Position numbers and translations under genes: made by a program
Assembly: GCA_034928305.1 (NCBI GenBank)
Contig: JAYFOZ010000001.1
Location: 62,001 to 126,000 of the forward strand
Direction of reading: 5' to 3'
Source: Methanomassiliicoccaceae archaeon
GTDB taxonomy: Archaea; Thermoplasmatota; Thermoplasmata; Methanomassiliicoccales; Methanomethylophilaceae
DNA length: 64,000 nucleotides
Notes under the pieces: model-generated
Told to the model about the DNA's origin: nothing
Databases searched by the model: none
Seen by the model: only the letters and a program-made list of their open reading frames with translations
Shown here: positions 18,449 through 25,601 of the stretch, in pieces
Layout: each line of letters begins with the position of its first letter
Numbering within the stretch: position 1 is the first letter of the stretch

Positions 18449-18853
18449 TACGATCTTCAACAGTCGAAGCATACGATAATCCAATCAAATGGGAGAAGAG
18501 ACGTTGACTTCTGCTTCGAACTTCTTTGGAGATATGCCAAGGGAGATGGGGCCGACATAGAAGGGAGGGACGCGCTCGAATGGTACAAACCCGTCGCCCC
18601 GGTCCATTCCGAATCGGCCGGCACGGTCGGGAGTACCCCGGAGGAATGCCCATGGACATATGTTCAGATTGCAGGACGAGGTCCGTTGCTCCATCTAAAC
18701 TACGGCAAAGCGGAAATTGCATTGCATAAAGATTACAATGTGAGCAAAGAAGCCTTTTGGATGGCAAGATACAGAGCCGCAGGGAAAATCCGAGAACAGG
18801 GATGGGATTGGAGGAATTCTGCGGCGACAATCTCCCCGGCATGTTTTCTTTGA
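18449..18853 (+). pseudogene. remnant of a Sel1-repeat protein
   Basis: A frame open from after the TAA at 18446 to a TGA at 18851 has no ATG, GTG or TTG before residue 50 or so but reads like real protein. It includes LLWRYAKGDGADIEGRDALEWYKPVA, which matches the Sel1-like repeat pattern (YxxGxGVxxDxxxALxWYxxAA), and later HKDYNVSKEAFWMARYRAAG, a second partial repeat. The part between them is Ser/Gly/Pro-rich. Probably the 3' fragment of a decayed Sel1-repeat gene; a sequence error or a very unusual start are less likely. Confidence 0.45.
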
Positions 18854-19151
18854 TTAAGTTATCCGATCATCCTTAACGGTCGTATATCGCGGATCTTTGG
18901 CCGATCGCCAGAATGAGTATCGCGAGCCAATCGATCCCGATTTGGAGACGAGGCGGTAATCGTCTATCCGATCCTCCACAATCTCCGGGGTCCGCCGTAA
19001 GGGCGTGGCCGTAGGAACACGGATCATCAGTGCCACACGCTCAGGCCGTCGGTTGCGGGAGAATCGTTGGAATAGGATAGATGTTCGTGAAAAAGGAAGA
19101 CGGGAGTTTTGATTTTGAAAAACCCTGAACAAAGTAGCCAGTAGAATTAGG
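18854..19151. other. intergenic stretch, nothing recognised
   Basis: Short frames only; none has a start signal or family resemblance. The stretch separates the gene remnant from tRNA-Pro on the opposite strand. Confidence 0.4.
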
Positions 19152-19224
19152 TGGGCCCGCCCAGATTTGAACTGGAGTATCATGCACCCCAAGCATGGAG
19201 GATACCAAGCTACCCCACGGGCCC
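19152..19224 (-). tRNA. tRNA-Pro (GGG)
   Basis: The minus strand folds as a cloverleaf: acceptor GGGCCCG/CGGGCCC, anticodon stem CATGC/GCATG around loop TTGGGGT (anticodon GGG), T-loop TTCAAAT, discriminator A. CC but not the final A of CCA follows in the DNA, so CCA is completed by enzyme. It lies 23 nt after rpoN on the same strand and may be part of that transcript. No intron. Confidence 0.93.
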
Positions 19225-19247
19225 ATTAATAGGTTTTTTTAAGAGGT

Positions 19248-19439
19248 TTATCCGAGAGGTGCGATCTCACCGATGAGGTCGGCGTGGGAGACTATCATCC
19301 TGCGGCAGCAGTATCTTTCGAATCCCAGATCGTCGAGGACCGCTTTAGGGTCCTCGCCCATCCCTACACGCTTCGAGTATACTGGGTAGGCGCTGCCTAC
19401 CACCTTTCCGCATGTGAAACATCTCACCGGTATTATCAT
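19248..19439 (-). CDS. rpoN: DNA-directed RNA polymerase subunit N
   Basis: Small zinc-binding subunit of archaeal RNA polymerase (eukaryotic Rpb10), 63 aa. [13 protein letters not shown] at the N-terminus and [14 protein letters not shown] further on give the four zinc cysteines of the family. Last protein gene of the eL18-uL13-uS9 operon, a classic archaeal arrangement that links ribosome and RNA polymerase supply; 6 nt after uS9. Length is typical. Confidence 0.96.
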   Translation of the reverse strand: MIIPVRCFTCGKVVGSAYPVYSKRVGMGEDPKAVLDDLGFERYCCRRMIVSHADLIGEIAPLG

Positions 19440-19445
19440 GTTAAA

Positions 19446-19853
19446 TCACCTGTACGACTTCTGCTTTCTGGCACGTGCACCGTGTCCGAGCTCGTTCTTC
19501 GGCAGTTTTCTCCTGGTATCGTTGATGATAAGGGTCCTGTCGTAGCTTTTGAACAGTGCTTCCAGTTCTTCGTCTTTATAGTACTCGACGAGTCCTCTTG
19601 CGATCGCCGTCCTGGCGGCCGCGGCCTGCCCCATGACTCCGCCGCCGTCGACGGTCACACGGATGTTGACCTTCGCGGCTTTTTCGGCCGCAAGTCCAAG
19701 GGGCTCCTGTATTTTGAGCCTGGCAAGCTCCGGAGAGTAGATGTCCAAGGGGACCTTGTTTATGGTCACCTTCCCGTTACCCTCCTCGACTACCGCCCTG
19801 GCGGTCGCGGACTTTCTTTTTCCACTTGTATTGACACATTCCATGGGGATCAT
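19446..19853 (-). CDS. rps9: ribosomal protein uS9
   Basis: Small-subunit head protein whose C-terminal tail reaches the P-site tRNA. 135 aa. N-terminal VNTSGKRKSATARAVVEEG, then GGGVMGQAAAARTAIARGLV, and the basic C-terminal tail ending RARKQKSYR, all normal. The start overlaps the stop of uL13 by 4 nt. Confidence 0.96.
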   Translation of the reverse strand: MIPMECVNTSGKRKSATARAVVEEGNGKVTINKVPLDIYSPELARLKIQEPLGLAAEKAAKVNIRVTVDGGGVMGQAAAARTAIARGLVEYYKDEELEALFKSYDRTLIINDTRRKLPKNELGHGARARKQKSYR

Positions 19854-20275
19854 CTCACATTAGAACCCAGGAATTTAGAGACGGCTCCCAGGGTCGTGTA
19901 TTTGCCGGTGATCTTCTTCTTAGCGAGCTCAGGCACTTCGGTTTTAACTTCGGTGAACTGCTTGGGTATTCCAACGTATACGTGGAGCCTTCTGTAGGCG
20001 TCCCTTCCGCTGGAGCTCTTCCAGGGGATCATTCCCCTTACGGACCTCTTGAATATCAGGTCCGCCCTGCGGGGGTAGAAAGGTCCCTTTCTCTTGGTGG
20101 CGTCACCAAGTTCGGTGCGGTGCTTGAACTTCTCGCACACCATTTCCTTCGCCCCTGTAATTATGATGGACTCAGAGTTCAAAATGATGATCTCCTCGCC
20201 GTCCATGATCCTCTCTGCGACAACGCTTGCAAGCCTGCCGTAGATCAGGTCCTTTCCGTCAATAAAAGTCACCAT
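19850..20275 (-). CDS. rpl13: ribosomal protein uL13
   Basis: Large-subunit protein, 141 aa, usual archaeal length. Seen: IDGKDLIYGRLASVVAERI, the basic RTELGDATKRKGPFYPRRADLIFKR region and RGMIPWKSSSGRDAYRRLHVYVG. It sits 4 nt after eL18 and overlaps uS9 by 4 nt in the same operon. Confidence 0.96.
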   Translation of the reverse strand: MVTFIDGKDLIYGRLASVVAERIMDGEEIIILNSESIIITGAKEMVCEKFKHRTELGDATKRKGPFYPRRADLIFKRSVRGMIPWKSSSGRDAYRRLHVYVGIPKQFTEVKTEVPELAKKKITGKYTTLGAVSKFLGSNVR

Positions 20276-20279
20276 TCAA

Positions 20280-20642
20280 TCACCTCATTATCCTGACATT
20301 GGAACCTTTTGGGTTGGTGTCCATGAGCTCTCTTATGCTCACGGCCTTTCCGCCGGATTCCGTAATCGCTTCCTTCGCCTTCTCAGAGAAGGAGAAAGCC
20401 GCAACTGTTACTTTCTTCGTGATGCTGCCTGCTGCGAGAACTTTCCCGGGGACGACAACCGTCTCCCCGTCCTTTGCATATCTCTCGATTTTGCTGAGGT
20501 TCGTTTCGGCCCAGTTCCTCTTAGGTTTCTCAAGCCGAACCGCGATGTCTCGCCAGATGGCAGCTTCGTTTTCCCTCGACGTCGCCTTAAGATCGAAGAT
20601 CAAGGCGATCAGCGAAGGGTCTGTTTTGAAACTTACCTTCAT
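20280..20642 (-). CDS. rpl18e: ribosomal protein eL18
   Basis: Archaeal/eukaryotic large-subunit protein, 120 aa. Middle part ERYAKDGETVVVPGKVLAAGSITKKVTVAAFSFSEKAKEAI is the family core (related to uL15). First gene of the eL18-uL13-uS9-rpoN operon; the 150 bp upstream is shared with a divergent gene and must hold both promoters. Confidence 0.94.
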   Translation of the reverse strand: MKVSFKTDPSLIALIFDLKATSRENEAAIWRDIAVRLEKPKRNWAETNLSKIERYAKDGETVVVPGKVLAAGSITKKVTVAAFSFSEKAKEAITESGGKAVSIRELMDTNPKGSNVRIMR

Positions 20643-20792
20643 ATTCTGACTCTCCCGACATTGGGTGAGGCTGTCGTATGCGGGATTTGTTTATAAAACT
20701 TGTCTAATCCGGATGCGCGGGGAGATGTCGTACGCGTACGGGATAATGTGCGTTATGTTTAATACTGTCCTCGCATTAGCACCGCTGATATC

Positions 20793-21830
20793 ATGATTAG
20801 ATTCGGACCTGCGGGAATACCGCTTTCGTGCAAAGGCCGCACCCTCAAGGACGGTATCGAGGATGTTCACAACCTGAGCCTCACCGCTATGGAGGTCCAG
20901 ATGGTAAGGCCCAGCAGATTCAGCAGATACCCTGAAGACGAAGAGGTCGGAAAGACCATCAGGGATATCGTCGAGGATTTCGTCATCGAGATCATCAGGG
21001 ACGACGAGCTGATATGCTCGCCCGATGTGCCCATAGAGGAGGACGACGAGCTGATATACATGTCGTCCAGCATAACCAACAACTTCGGTTCGCTGTATAA
21101 TACGGGCGAGATAGCCAAGAGGATGGACGTCAGCATGTCGATACACACCCCGTATTACATGGACCTCGGGTCCGAAACGCCGCTGGCGGAAATGTGCATG
21201 GACAGCATCAGGCACGCCGGGCTCATTCTCAACGCGCTCGGAGGAGACACGGTCGTTACCAGCCTCGGCCTATACAACGGCGCCTCGAAGGAGGAGACCG
21301 AATCGCGCATATTCGATAATGTGGAGGCGATAATGGGCTGGTGGCAGGAAGAGAACCTCAAGCCGAGGCTCGGCATCGAGGTGACAGGCCACCAGGAGAC
21401 ATTCGGGTCTCTCGACCAGATATTGGACATGTGCGACAACATCGAAGGCATTGTCCCCGTAATCAACTTCCCGCATCACCACTCGCGCACCGGAGGGTCC
21501 CTCAAGGAGATCAAGGACTTCATAGACCTTATCGAAAAGGTCGAACCCTACTGCAAAGGCGGCATATACTCCCAGTTCTCGGGAGTGGAGCACGCCGACG
21601 GCGAGGAAAAGAAATACACGCCGATAAAGAAAGGCGACCTCAAGTTCGAAACGCTCGCCGATGCGCTCACGGAAGTGAGGCCGGAGATCACGGTCATCTC
21701 ATGCTCCCCGTTGCTGGAGCACGATGCCATGTACATGAGGATCATAGAGGAGAGGGTCCTCAGCAAGAAGGTGGCCAAGATGCTCAAAGAGATGAAGAAG
21801 CAGGCGACCGCAGAGGCCCCCGGGGAATGA
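20793..21830 (+). CDS. endonuclease IV / xylose isomerase-like TIM barrel protein
   Basis: 345 aa TIM barrel of the AP endonuclease 2 family. The N-terminus IRFGPAGIPLSCKGRTLKDGIEDV, VSMSIHTPYYMDLGS and GIEVTGHQETFGSLDQILDMCD contain the His and Glu residues that bind metals in this fold; FPHHHSRTGG and GGIYSQFSG follow. Archaeal homologues are labelled either deoxyribonuclease IV or sugar isomerase; I cannot tell which activity applies. The last 20 residues are basic/acidic tail. It is directly followed (1 nt) by the SIS-domain isomerase, which hints at sugar phosphate chemistry. Confidence 0.75.
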   Translation: MIRFGPAGIPLSCKGRTLKDGIEDVHNLSLTAMEVQMVRPSRFSRYPEDEEVGKTIRDIVEDFVIEIIRDDELICSPDVPIEEDDELIYMSSSITNNFGSLYNTGEIAKRMDVSMSIHTPYYMDLGSETPLAEMCMDSIRHAGLILNALGGDTVVTSLGLYNGASKEETESRIFDNVEAIMGWWQEENLKPRLGIEVTGHQETFGSLDQILDMCDNIEGIVPVINFPHHHSRTGGSLKEIKDFIDLIEKVEPYCKGGIYSQFSGVEHADGEEKKYTPIKKGDLKFETLADALTEVRPEITVISCSPLLEHDAMYMRIIEERVLSKKVAKMLKEMKKQATAEAPGE

Positions 21831-21831
21831 A

Positions 21832-22365
21832 ATGAATCCGGCCCTGGAATATCTTTCCGAGAAATGCCATGAGACGGCGGCCTCGGTCTCCGACGAGGAC
21901 AGGGAAAAGCTCGCCAAGCTCGTTACGGACAACCGGAAGGTGTTCATCTATGGCTCCGGACGCTCCGGACTTGTCGGACAGCTCCTCGCCGTCCGTCTGG
22001 TGCAACTAGGCATCGACGTACACCTCATAGGCGAGATGGCCACTCCGATCATCGGTCGCAACGACCTAACTCTCCTGGTATCCAATACAGGCGAGACCGC
22101 TTCGGTCGTGAACACGGCCAACATCGCCGGCCGTATAGGCTCCTATGTGGTATGTTTCACATCGGACCCGAAGAGCAAGCTGGCGCATGCCTCAGATATG
22201 GTCATATTGATGAAATCTGGCGAGATCGATCAGAAATACGCGCCTCTGGGAACTATATTCGAGGGCTCCGTCCTCCTGTTCTTCGACAGTTTCGTCGCAG
22301 ACCTAATGGAGAAATTCGACACCGACGAGGCGCAGATGAAGAGCAGGCACGCCATCTGGGTCTGA
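21832..22365 (+). CDS. SIS-domain sugar phosphate isomerase, 6-phospho-3-hexuloisomerase-like
   Basis: 177 aa single SIS domain, the size of HxlB, which interconverts hexulose 6-phosphate and fructose 6-phosphate (ribulose monophosphate route, used by many archaea to make pentoses). Seen: VFIYGSGRSGLVGQLLAVRLVQLG, NDLTLLVSNTGETASVVNTANIA and a C-terminal EGSVLLFFDSFVADLME. It starts 1 nt after the TIM-barrel gene and ends flush against the convergent JAMM gene. No hexulose-phosphate synthase gene is in the window, so the substrate is inferred from the family. Confidence 0.8.
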   Translation: MNPALEYLSEKCHETAASVSDEDREKLAKLVTDNRKVFIYGSGRSGLVGQLLAVRLVQLGIDVHLIGEMATPIIGRNDLTLLVSNTGETASVVNTANIAGRIGSYVVCFTSDPKSKLAHASDMVILMKSGEIDQKYAPLGTIFEGSVLLFFDSFVADLMEKFDTDEAQMKSRHAIWV

Positions 22366-22872
22366 TCACCCGTCCTCTGCCACCACCATCTGAGCAACCT
22401 TAGGGCCCCCGTTTTCGACGGTGAACACCATCAGCGTCTCGTCCGCCGGGTCAAGCACCACCGCGAACCCGAGGCCCTCCCCGAATATCCCCGAATGCGT
22501 CCTTATGTCCACGTCGGAAAGGTAGCATCCGAATCCGGGATGCGAATGATACCATCCGATCACGCTGTCGCCCGCGCTCCCGTCGATGGATTCGAACAGC
22601 CCCTCCAGGGAATCGTGGTCGAATCTCACGCTTATGCTGGTAGAATCCAGTTTCGTGGTCGCTATATCGCAGGCGATCGAATACTCGCCCTCTGCATCTC
22701 TGAAGGTCCGGCCCATTATCAGGCCCATGACCTCCTTATCTTTGGCGAACCCGATATCGGCGTGGTCGGCCATCCGGGATATAACTTTCTCTCCGATGAA
22801 CAGCGGCACGCCCGGAACGCTGCGTCTCCTGTATTCGCGTTCGATCTTCTCCGAGGATATCACTTTAGGCAT
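22366..22872 (-). CDS. Rpn11-like JAMM/MPN+ metalloprotease (deubiquitinase-like)
   Basis: Zinc isopeptidase domain, 168 aa. Catalytic set complete: E47 in KEVMGLIMG and the JAMM motif H109-S-H111-P with S119 and D122. The stretch [20 protein letters not shown] is very close to eukaryotic Rpn11/Csn5, closer than to typical bacterial JAB proteins (from memory of those families). The frame is open further upstream, but ATG 22872 has GGTGGG before it and overlaps the E2 stop. Last gene of the E1-UBL-E2-JAMM operon; its likely jobs are to trim the C-terminal Leu of the ubiquitin-like protein and to remove it from targets (inference). Confidence 0.88.
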   Translation of the reverse strand: [168 protein letters not shown]

Positions 22873-23350
22873 TCTTCCCACCATAGCTGACGTGCGCATC
22901 GAACCTGGGTTTGTTTGCCAGGTACCACCTGGACGCCCTCATGCACGAGTCGGTGCCGTAAGGGCTCATGGGATTGGGGTCGGCCAGGAGGTTCTCCACG
23001 CCGACGACGAACGAGGTTATGTTCGAACCGAAGCTCCAGTTGTCCAACGTCTTCACGCATACGAACCCCCCGTCCCGGGGGACCATGATGTTAGGATGGA
23101 ATATCTCGGTCTTCCATTTTGCCCTTGGACGTTCGAAGGGATATTCTTCCGAAAGGACGAGGTCGAACCCGTGCTCCGGCGACATCTCGCTCTCGGAGAT
23201 CTTAGCGGGGGAATTCATAAGCGATATGCTCAGCACCACAGGGAACTCGGCGTTGTCCGGAACTTCGGATATCGAAAGTCCGAGGTAGCTGTTCAGCTCC
23301 CGGATCTCGTTATTGATCCTCTTTATGAGTATGGGCCTGACGAGCCCCAT
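22865..23350 (-). CDS. E2 ubiquitin-conjugating enzyme homologue
   Basis: 161 aa with the UBC fold signatures in order: EEYPFERPRAKWKTEIFHPNI (HPN at 85-87), then GGFVCVKTLDNW with the likely catalytic Cys C98 and W105, then SFVVGVENLLADPNPMSPYG, matching the LLxDPNPxxP region of eukaryotic E2s. This is a canonical E2 rather than a distant relative. It would take the ubiquitin-like protein from the E1 as a thioester and pass it to targets. The ATG follows the UBL stop with no gap, and the 3' end overlaps the JAMM gene by 8 nt. Confidence 0.88.
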   Translation of the reverse strand: MGLVRPILIKRINNEIRELNSYLGLSISEVPDNAEFPVVLSISLMNSPAKISESEMSPEHGFDLVLSEEYPFERPRAKWKTEIFHPNIMVPRDGGFVCVKTLDNWSFGSNITSFVVGVENLLADPNPMSPYGTDSCMRASRWYLANKPRFDAHVSYGGKNA

Positions 23351-23593
23351 TCAGAGACCGCCTTCCGGATCAGGTATCATCTCTATGACGTCTCCGTCCG
23401 AAAGATTCACCTCTTCCACGGTCCTGGAACCGATAAGGAGCTTCGCCCCCTTCCTGAGGACGAAAGCACCCGCTCCCTCTTTCCAGTAGTCCGCGGCCGA
23501 GTCTATGATATCAGATACTTTCTCGTAAGGTTCCAGCTCCATCCTTATGGAGGCTCCTGCTGCAGAGTTCACCACTGTCACTTTAATTGTCAT
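23351..23593 (-). CDS. ubiquitin-like protein with C-terminal Gly-Gly-Leu
   Basis: 80 aa beta-grasp protein. Strands TIKVTVVNSA and ASIRMELEPYEKVSDIIDSAADYW, the AFVLRKGAKLL region and VEEVNLSDGDVIEMIP reproduce the ubiquitin pattern (LSDGDVIE resembles the turn before the last strand of ubiquitin). It ends PDPEGGL: a diglycine followed by one residue, as in ubiquitin-like precursors that need trimming. Start ATG overlaps the E1 stop, and the E2 gene follows immediately. ThiS or MoaD sulfur carriers are the alternative, but they end in GG and are not found with E2 and JAMM genes in this order. Confidence 0.85.
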   Translation of the reverse strand: MTIKVTVVNSAAGASIRMELEPYEKVSDIIDSAADYWKEGAGAFVLRKGAKLLIGSRTVEEVNLSDGDVIEMIPDPEGGL

Positions 23594-24354
23594 CTTTTAT
23601 TCTCCTGGTGGTTCGGGCAACCCGGGTCAATGTCGAGGGCCACCTTGCCCATGGTACCCGCCTCCCCGTTGTAATAGGTTATGCCACTGGCACAGAGGTC
23701 GCTCCTTCCGGAGGCCAACTTTTCAGCCTCCCGCACCTGCATTGCGGCGATTATGGAAGTGGTCGTGATCTCGGCGGCCGTATGTGGAATGAAAACATGG
23801 GAATTGCCTGTGCAAGAGAACCTCCGGTCCGCGATCTTCTCGTGGCTGCTGTTGCTGGCGCACTGAAGGCAAGGCCCTCCCGGGAGCACGACCTGCATCT
23901 TTCCCGTCATGCCGTCCGTCGCACCATCGACATAAGGTATTCCGAAGTAAGCGGTGTGGGAGTTGACGTGCATCCTGGCGGAGAAGTTGTCCAGACATCC
24001 CAGGGCCAGGTCGTAGTCCCAACGGTCTAGTTCCTGAACCTTCGCAGTTATCGCCCTTACGTTCGCTTGCGGGCACAGTTCTGCCGCTCGTTCTGCCAGC
24101 ACCTCGGATTTCGGAAGGCCGTTGTCCCCTTCGCGGAAAAGTACGCATCGGCTCAGGTTGGAGTTCACGACATGGTCCGTGTCGACGACGTCGATATTCC
24201 TGAAACCTGCAAGGACCATGCATTTTACCGCCTCGTTACCCAGGGCTCCTGCGCCGACGACTAGGCACCGCGAACGGGAGATGCGCTCCATGTCCATCCA
24301 TCCGATGCGCCTCATCCGATCGAACCGGTCTGCATCCAGCGCATCAGCTCTCAT
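23590..24354 (-). CDS. E1-like ubiquitin-activating enzyme (ThiF/UBA family)
   Basis: Adenylates the C-terminus of the ubiquitin-like protein and holds it as a thioester. 254 aa from ATG 24354. Seen (numbering in this form): Rossmann CLVVGAGALGNEAVKCM, IDVVDTDHVVNSNLSRCVLF (nucleotide Asp, Asn and Arg), LGCLDNFSARMHVN, PCLQC, a candidate catalytic Cys C181 in FSCTG, and a final GCPNH. PCLQC and GCP give three Cys for a possible Zn site. The frame is open up to 24483 and would add a CxxCxxC-containing N-terminus, but a TATA box lies 27 bp before ATG 24354 and DRFDRMRRIGW is the usual family start. First gene of the operon, overlapping the UBL by 4 nt. Confidence 0.87.
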   Translation of the reverse strand: MRADALDADRFDRMRRIGWMDMERISRSRCLVVGAGALGNEAVKCMVLAGFRNIDVVDTDHVVNSNLSRCVLFREGDNGLPKSEVLAERAAELCPQANVRAITAKVQELDRWDYDLALGCLDNFSARMHVNSHTAYFGIPYVDGATDGMTGKMQVVLPGGPCLQCASNSSHEKIADRRFSCTGNSHVFIPHTAAEITTTSIIAAMQVREAEKLASGRSDLCASGITYYNGEAGTMGKVALDIDPGCPNHQENKR

Positions 24355-24377
24355 TAACGGGGGTAAATAGGCCGGAT

Positions 24378-24385
24378 GATAAAAA
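24378..24385 (-). promoter_or_regulatory. TATA box of the ubiquitin-like operon
   Basis: TTTTTATC on the minus strand, centred about 27 bp before ATG 24354. The spacing implies a leaderless mRNA starting at that ATG and supports the shorter E1 form. Confidence 0.55.
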
Positions 24386-24606
24386 TCATACGGCGTTGGA
24401 GCTCCGGCAAACTGCTTTTCGCCGTCTTTCGAGATCCATATTTTATCGGAACATATGCGGCATGCAGCACATCGGCGGTCCACACACGATGCGCACGGGC
24501 CGCTATCAGCCGTACGTGTCCGGTAAGAGCATCAGGAAGGACGATCTGCGTTTCGGCCTCGGATGTAAAGTGTGCCGGATTTATACAGTGAACGCCATTG
24601 CCCGTC

Positions 24607-24804
24607 GTGGCGGAACTTCCTGAGCATTCGCATTGTAAATTCTGTGGCGAGCCGATACCTTCCGATGAGAAATACTGCTCCGAGGAATGCGTGTCGCTGT
24701 ACGAGACACGTACCAAGAGAGAATCCAGGAAGGAGATCGGATTCTTCGCGCTGGCGCTGTTGGCCGTAGCGGCGATCACCGCGGCGCTTTATCTCTTGCG
24801 ATAA
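24607..24804 (+). CDS. zinc-ribbon membrane protein (DUF2116-like)
   Basis: 65 aa: AELPEHSHCKFCGEPIPSDEKYCSEECVSLYETR, a small zinc-binding module with CxxC and CSEEC pairs, then a basic stretch and one membrane helix (FFALALLAVAAITAALYLL) ending at the C-terminus. This is the layout of archaeal DUF2116 proteins, whose function is unknown. The TTTATA at 24580-24585 is about 25 bp before GTG 24607, so I use that start for a leaderless mRNA; TTG 24598 is the alternative. The zinc module should face the cytoplasm. It overlaps the end of folP (convergent) by 16 nt and is divergent from the E1 gene. Confidence 0.75.
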   Translation: MAELPEHSHCKFCGEPIPSDEKYCSEECVSLYETRTKRESRKEIGFFALALLAVAAITAALYLLR

Positions 24805-25601
24805 AGCGCGGCCTTCGCTGCTTTGACGTTATGGACCCTCACAATATTGGCTCCGCCGTCGACGGCTATCGCCGCGGCCTTGGCGGAAGCGGTATCGTCG
24901 TTGGAGCCCAGGACGGCGGTGAGGAATCTTTTTCTCGATGAAGCGATCAGGATCGGATATTTGCCTCTGAAGTAATATGCGCTCTGCATTATCTCCGTGT
25001 TCTGGGCGCCGGTCTTTCCGAAGCCGATTCCCGGATCTAGAATGATCTTGTTCTCTTTGACGCCGGCATCCAATGCGACCCTCGCCCTTTCGTCGAAGAA
25101 ACATTTGATCTGCGGGAGGACGTTTCCCGTCATAATCTCGGAGTGCATGTTTTCCAGTTCGCCGTTTATATGCATTATTATCGCCGGGACGCCTGTCGAT
25201 GCGACCAGTTCGGGCATGCCCTCCCATCTGAGCCCGTAGACATCGTTGATCATGTTGGCGCCTGCTTCGATGGCGGCCTCGGCAACTTCGGTCTTCATAG
25301 TGTCCACGGATATGGGGACATCGCACGAAGGCGCGATCTCTTTAATGACCGGTACAAGCCGGTCTATCTCTTCCCGGATCGAAACGGGTTTCCACCCCGG
25401 ACGTGTGGACTCCGCACCGATGTCGATGATCTCTGCCCCCTCGTCGATCAACCTGAACGCATGGTCTGCGGCGGAGTTCAGCTTCGCGTACGCTCCGCCG
25501 TCCGAAAAAGAGTCGGGGGTTACGTTGAGTATTCCCATTATCACGGGACGTTCGTACGTTATCGAACCACCGCTCCACTTTGTCGGAAGCATGCGTATCA
25601 C
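24789..25601 (-). CDS. folP: dihydropteroate synthase
   Basis: Couples a pterin to 4-aminobenzoate (or a derivative) in folate or methanopterin-type cofactor synthesis. 270 aa. IMGILNVTPDSFSDGG, EGAEIIDIGAESTRPG, ISVDTMKTEVAEAAIEAGANMINDV, ILDPGIGFGKT and ASSRKRFL with a final IVRVHNV are the complete set of DHPS motifs. GTG start overlapping the stop of the HdrD-like gene by 4 nt; an ATG three codons later is possible. It is the third gene after larA and hdrD-like on the same strand. Confidence 0.92.
   Translation of the reverse strand: MIRMLPTKWSGGSITYERPVIMGILNVTPDSFSDGGAYAKLNSAADHAFRLIDEGAEIIDIGAESTRPGWKPVSIREEIDRLVPVIKEIAPSCDVPISVDTMKTEVAEAAIEAGANMINDVYGLRWEGMPELVASTGVPAIIMHINGELENMHSEIMTGNVLPQIKCFFDERARVALDAGVKENKIILDPGIGFGKTGAQNTEIMQSAYYFRGKYPILIASSRKRFLTAVLGSNDDTASAKAAAIAVDGGANIVRVHNVKAAKAALYRKR

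Noticed and set aside
23351-24354. E1 and UBL as MoeB/MoaD or ThiF/ThiS sulfur-transfer pair
   Set aside because: A canonical E2 and an Rpn11-like JAMM are in the same overlapping operon, and the UBL ends GGL rather than GG.
24355-24483. N-terminal extension of E1 with a CxxCxxC motif
   Set aside because: A TATA box and leaderless spacing favour ATG 24354, and the shorter form matches the family start; kept as a possible alternative.
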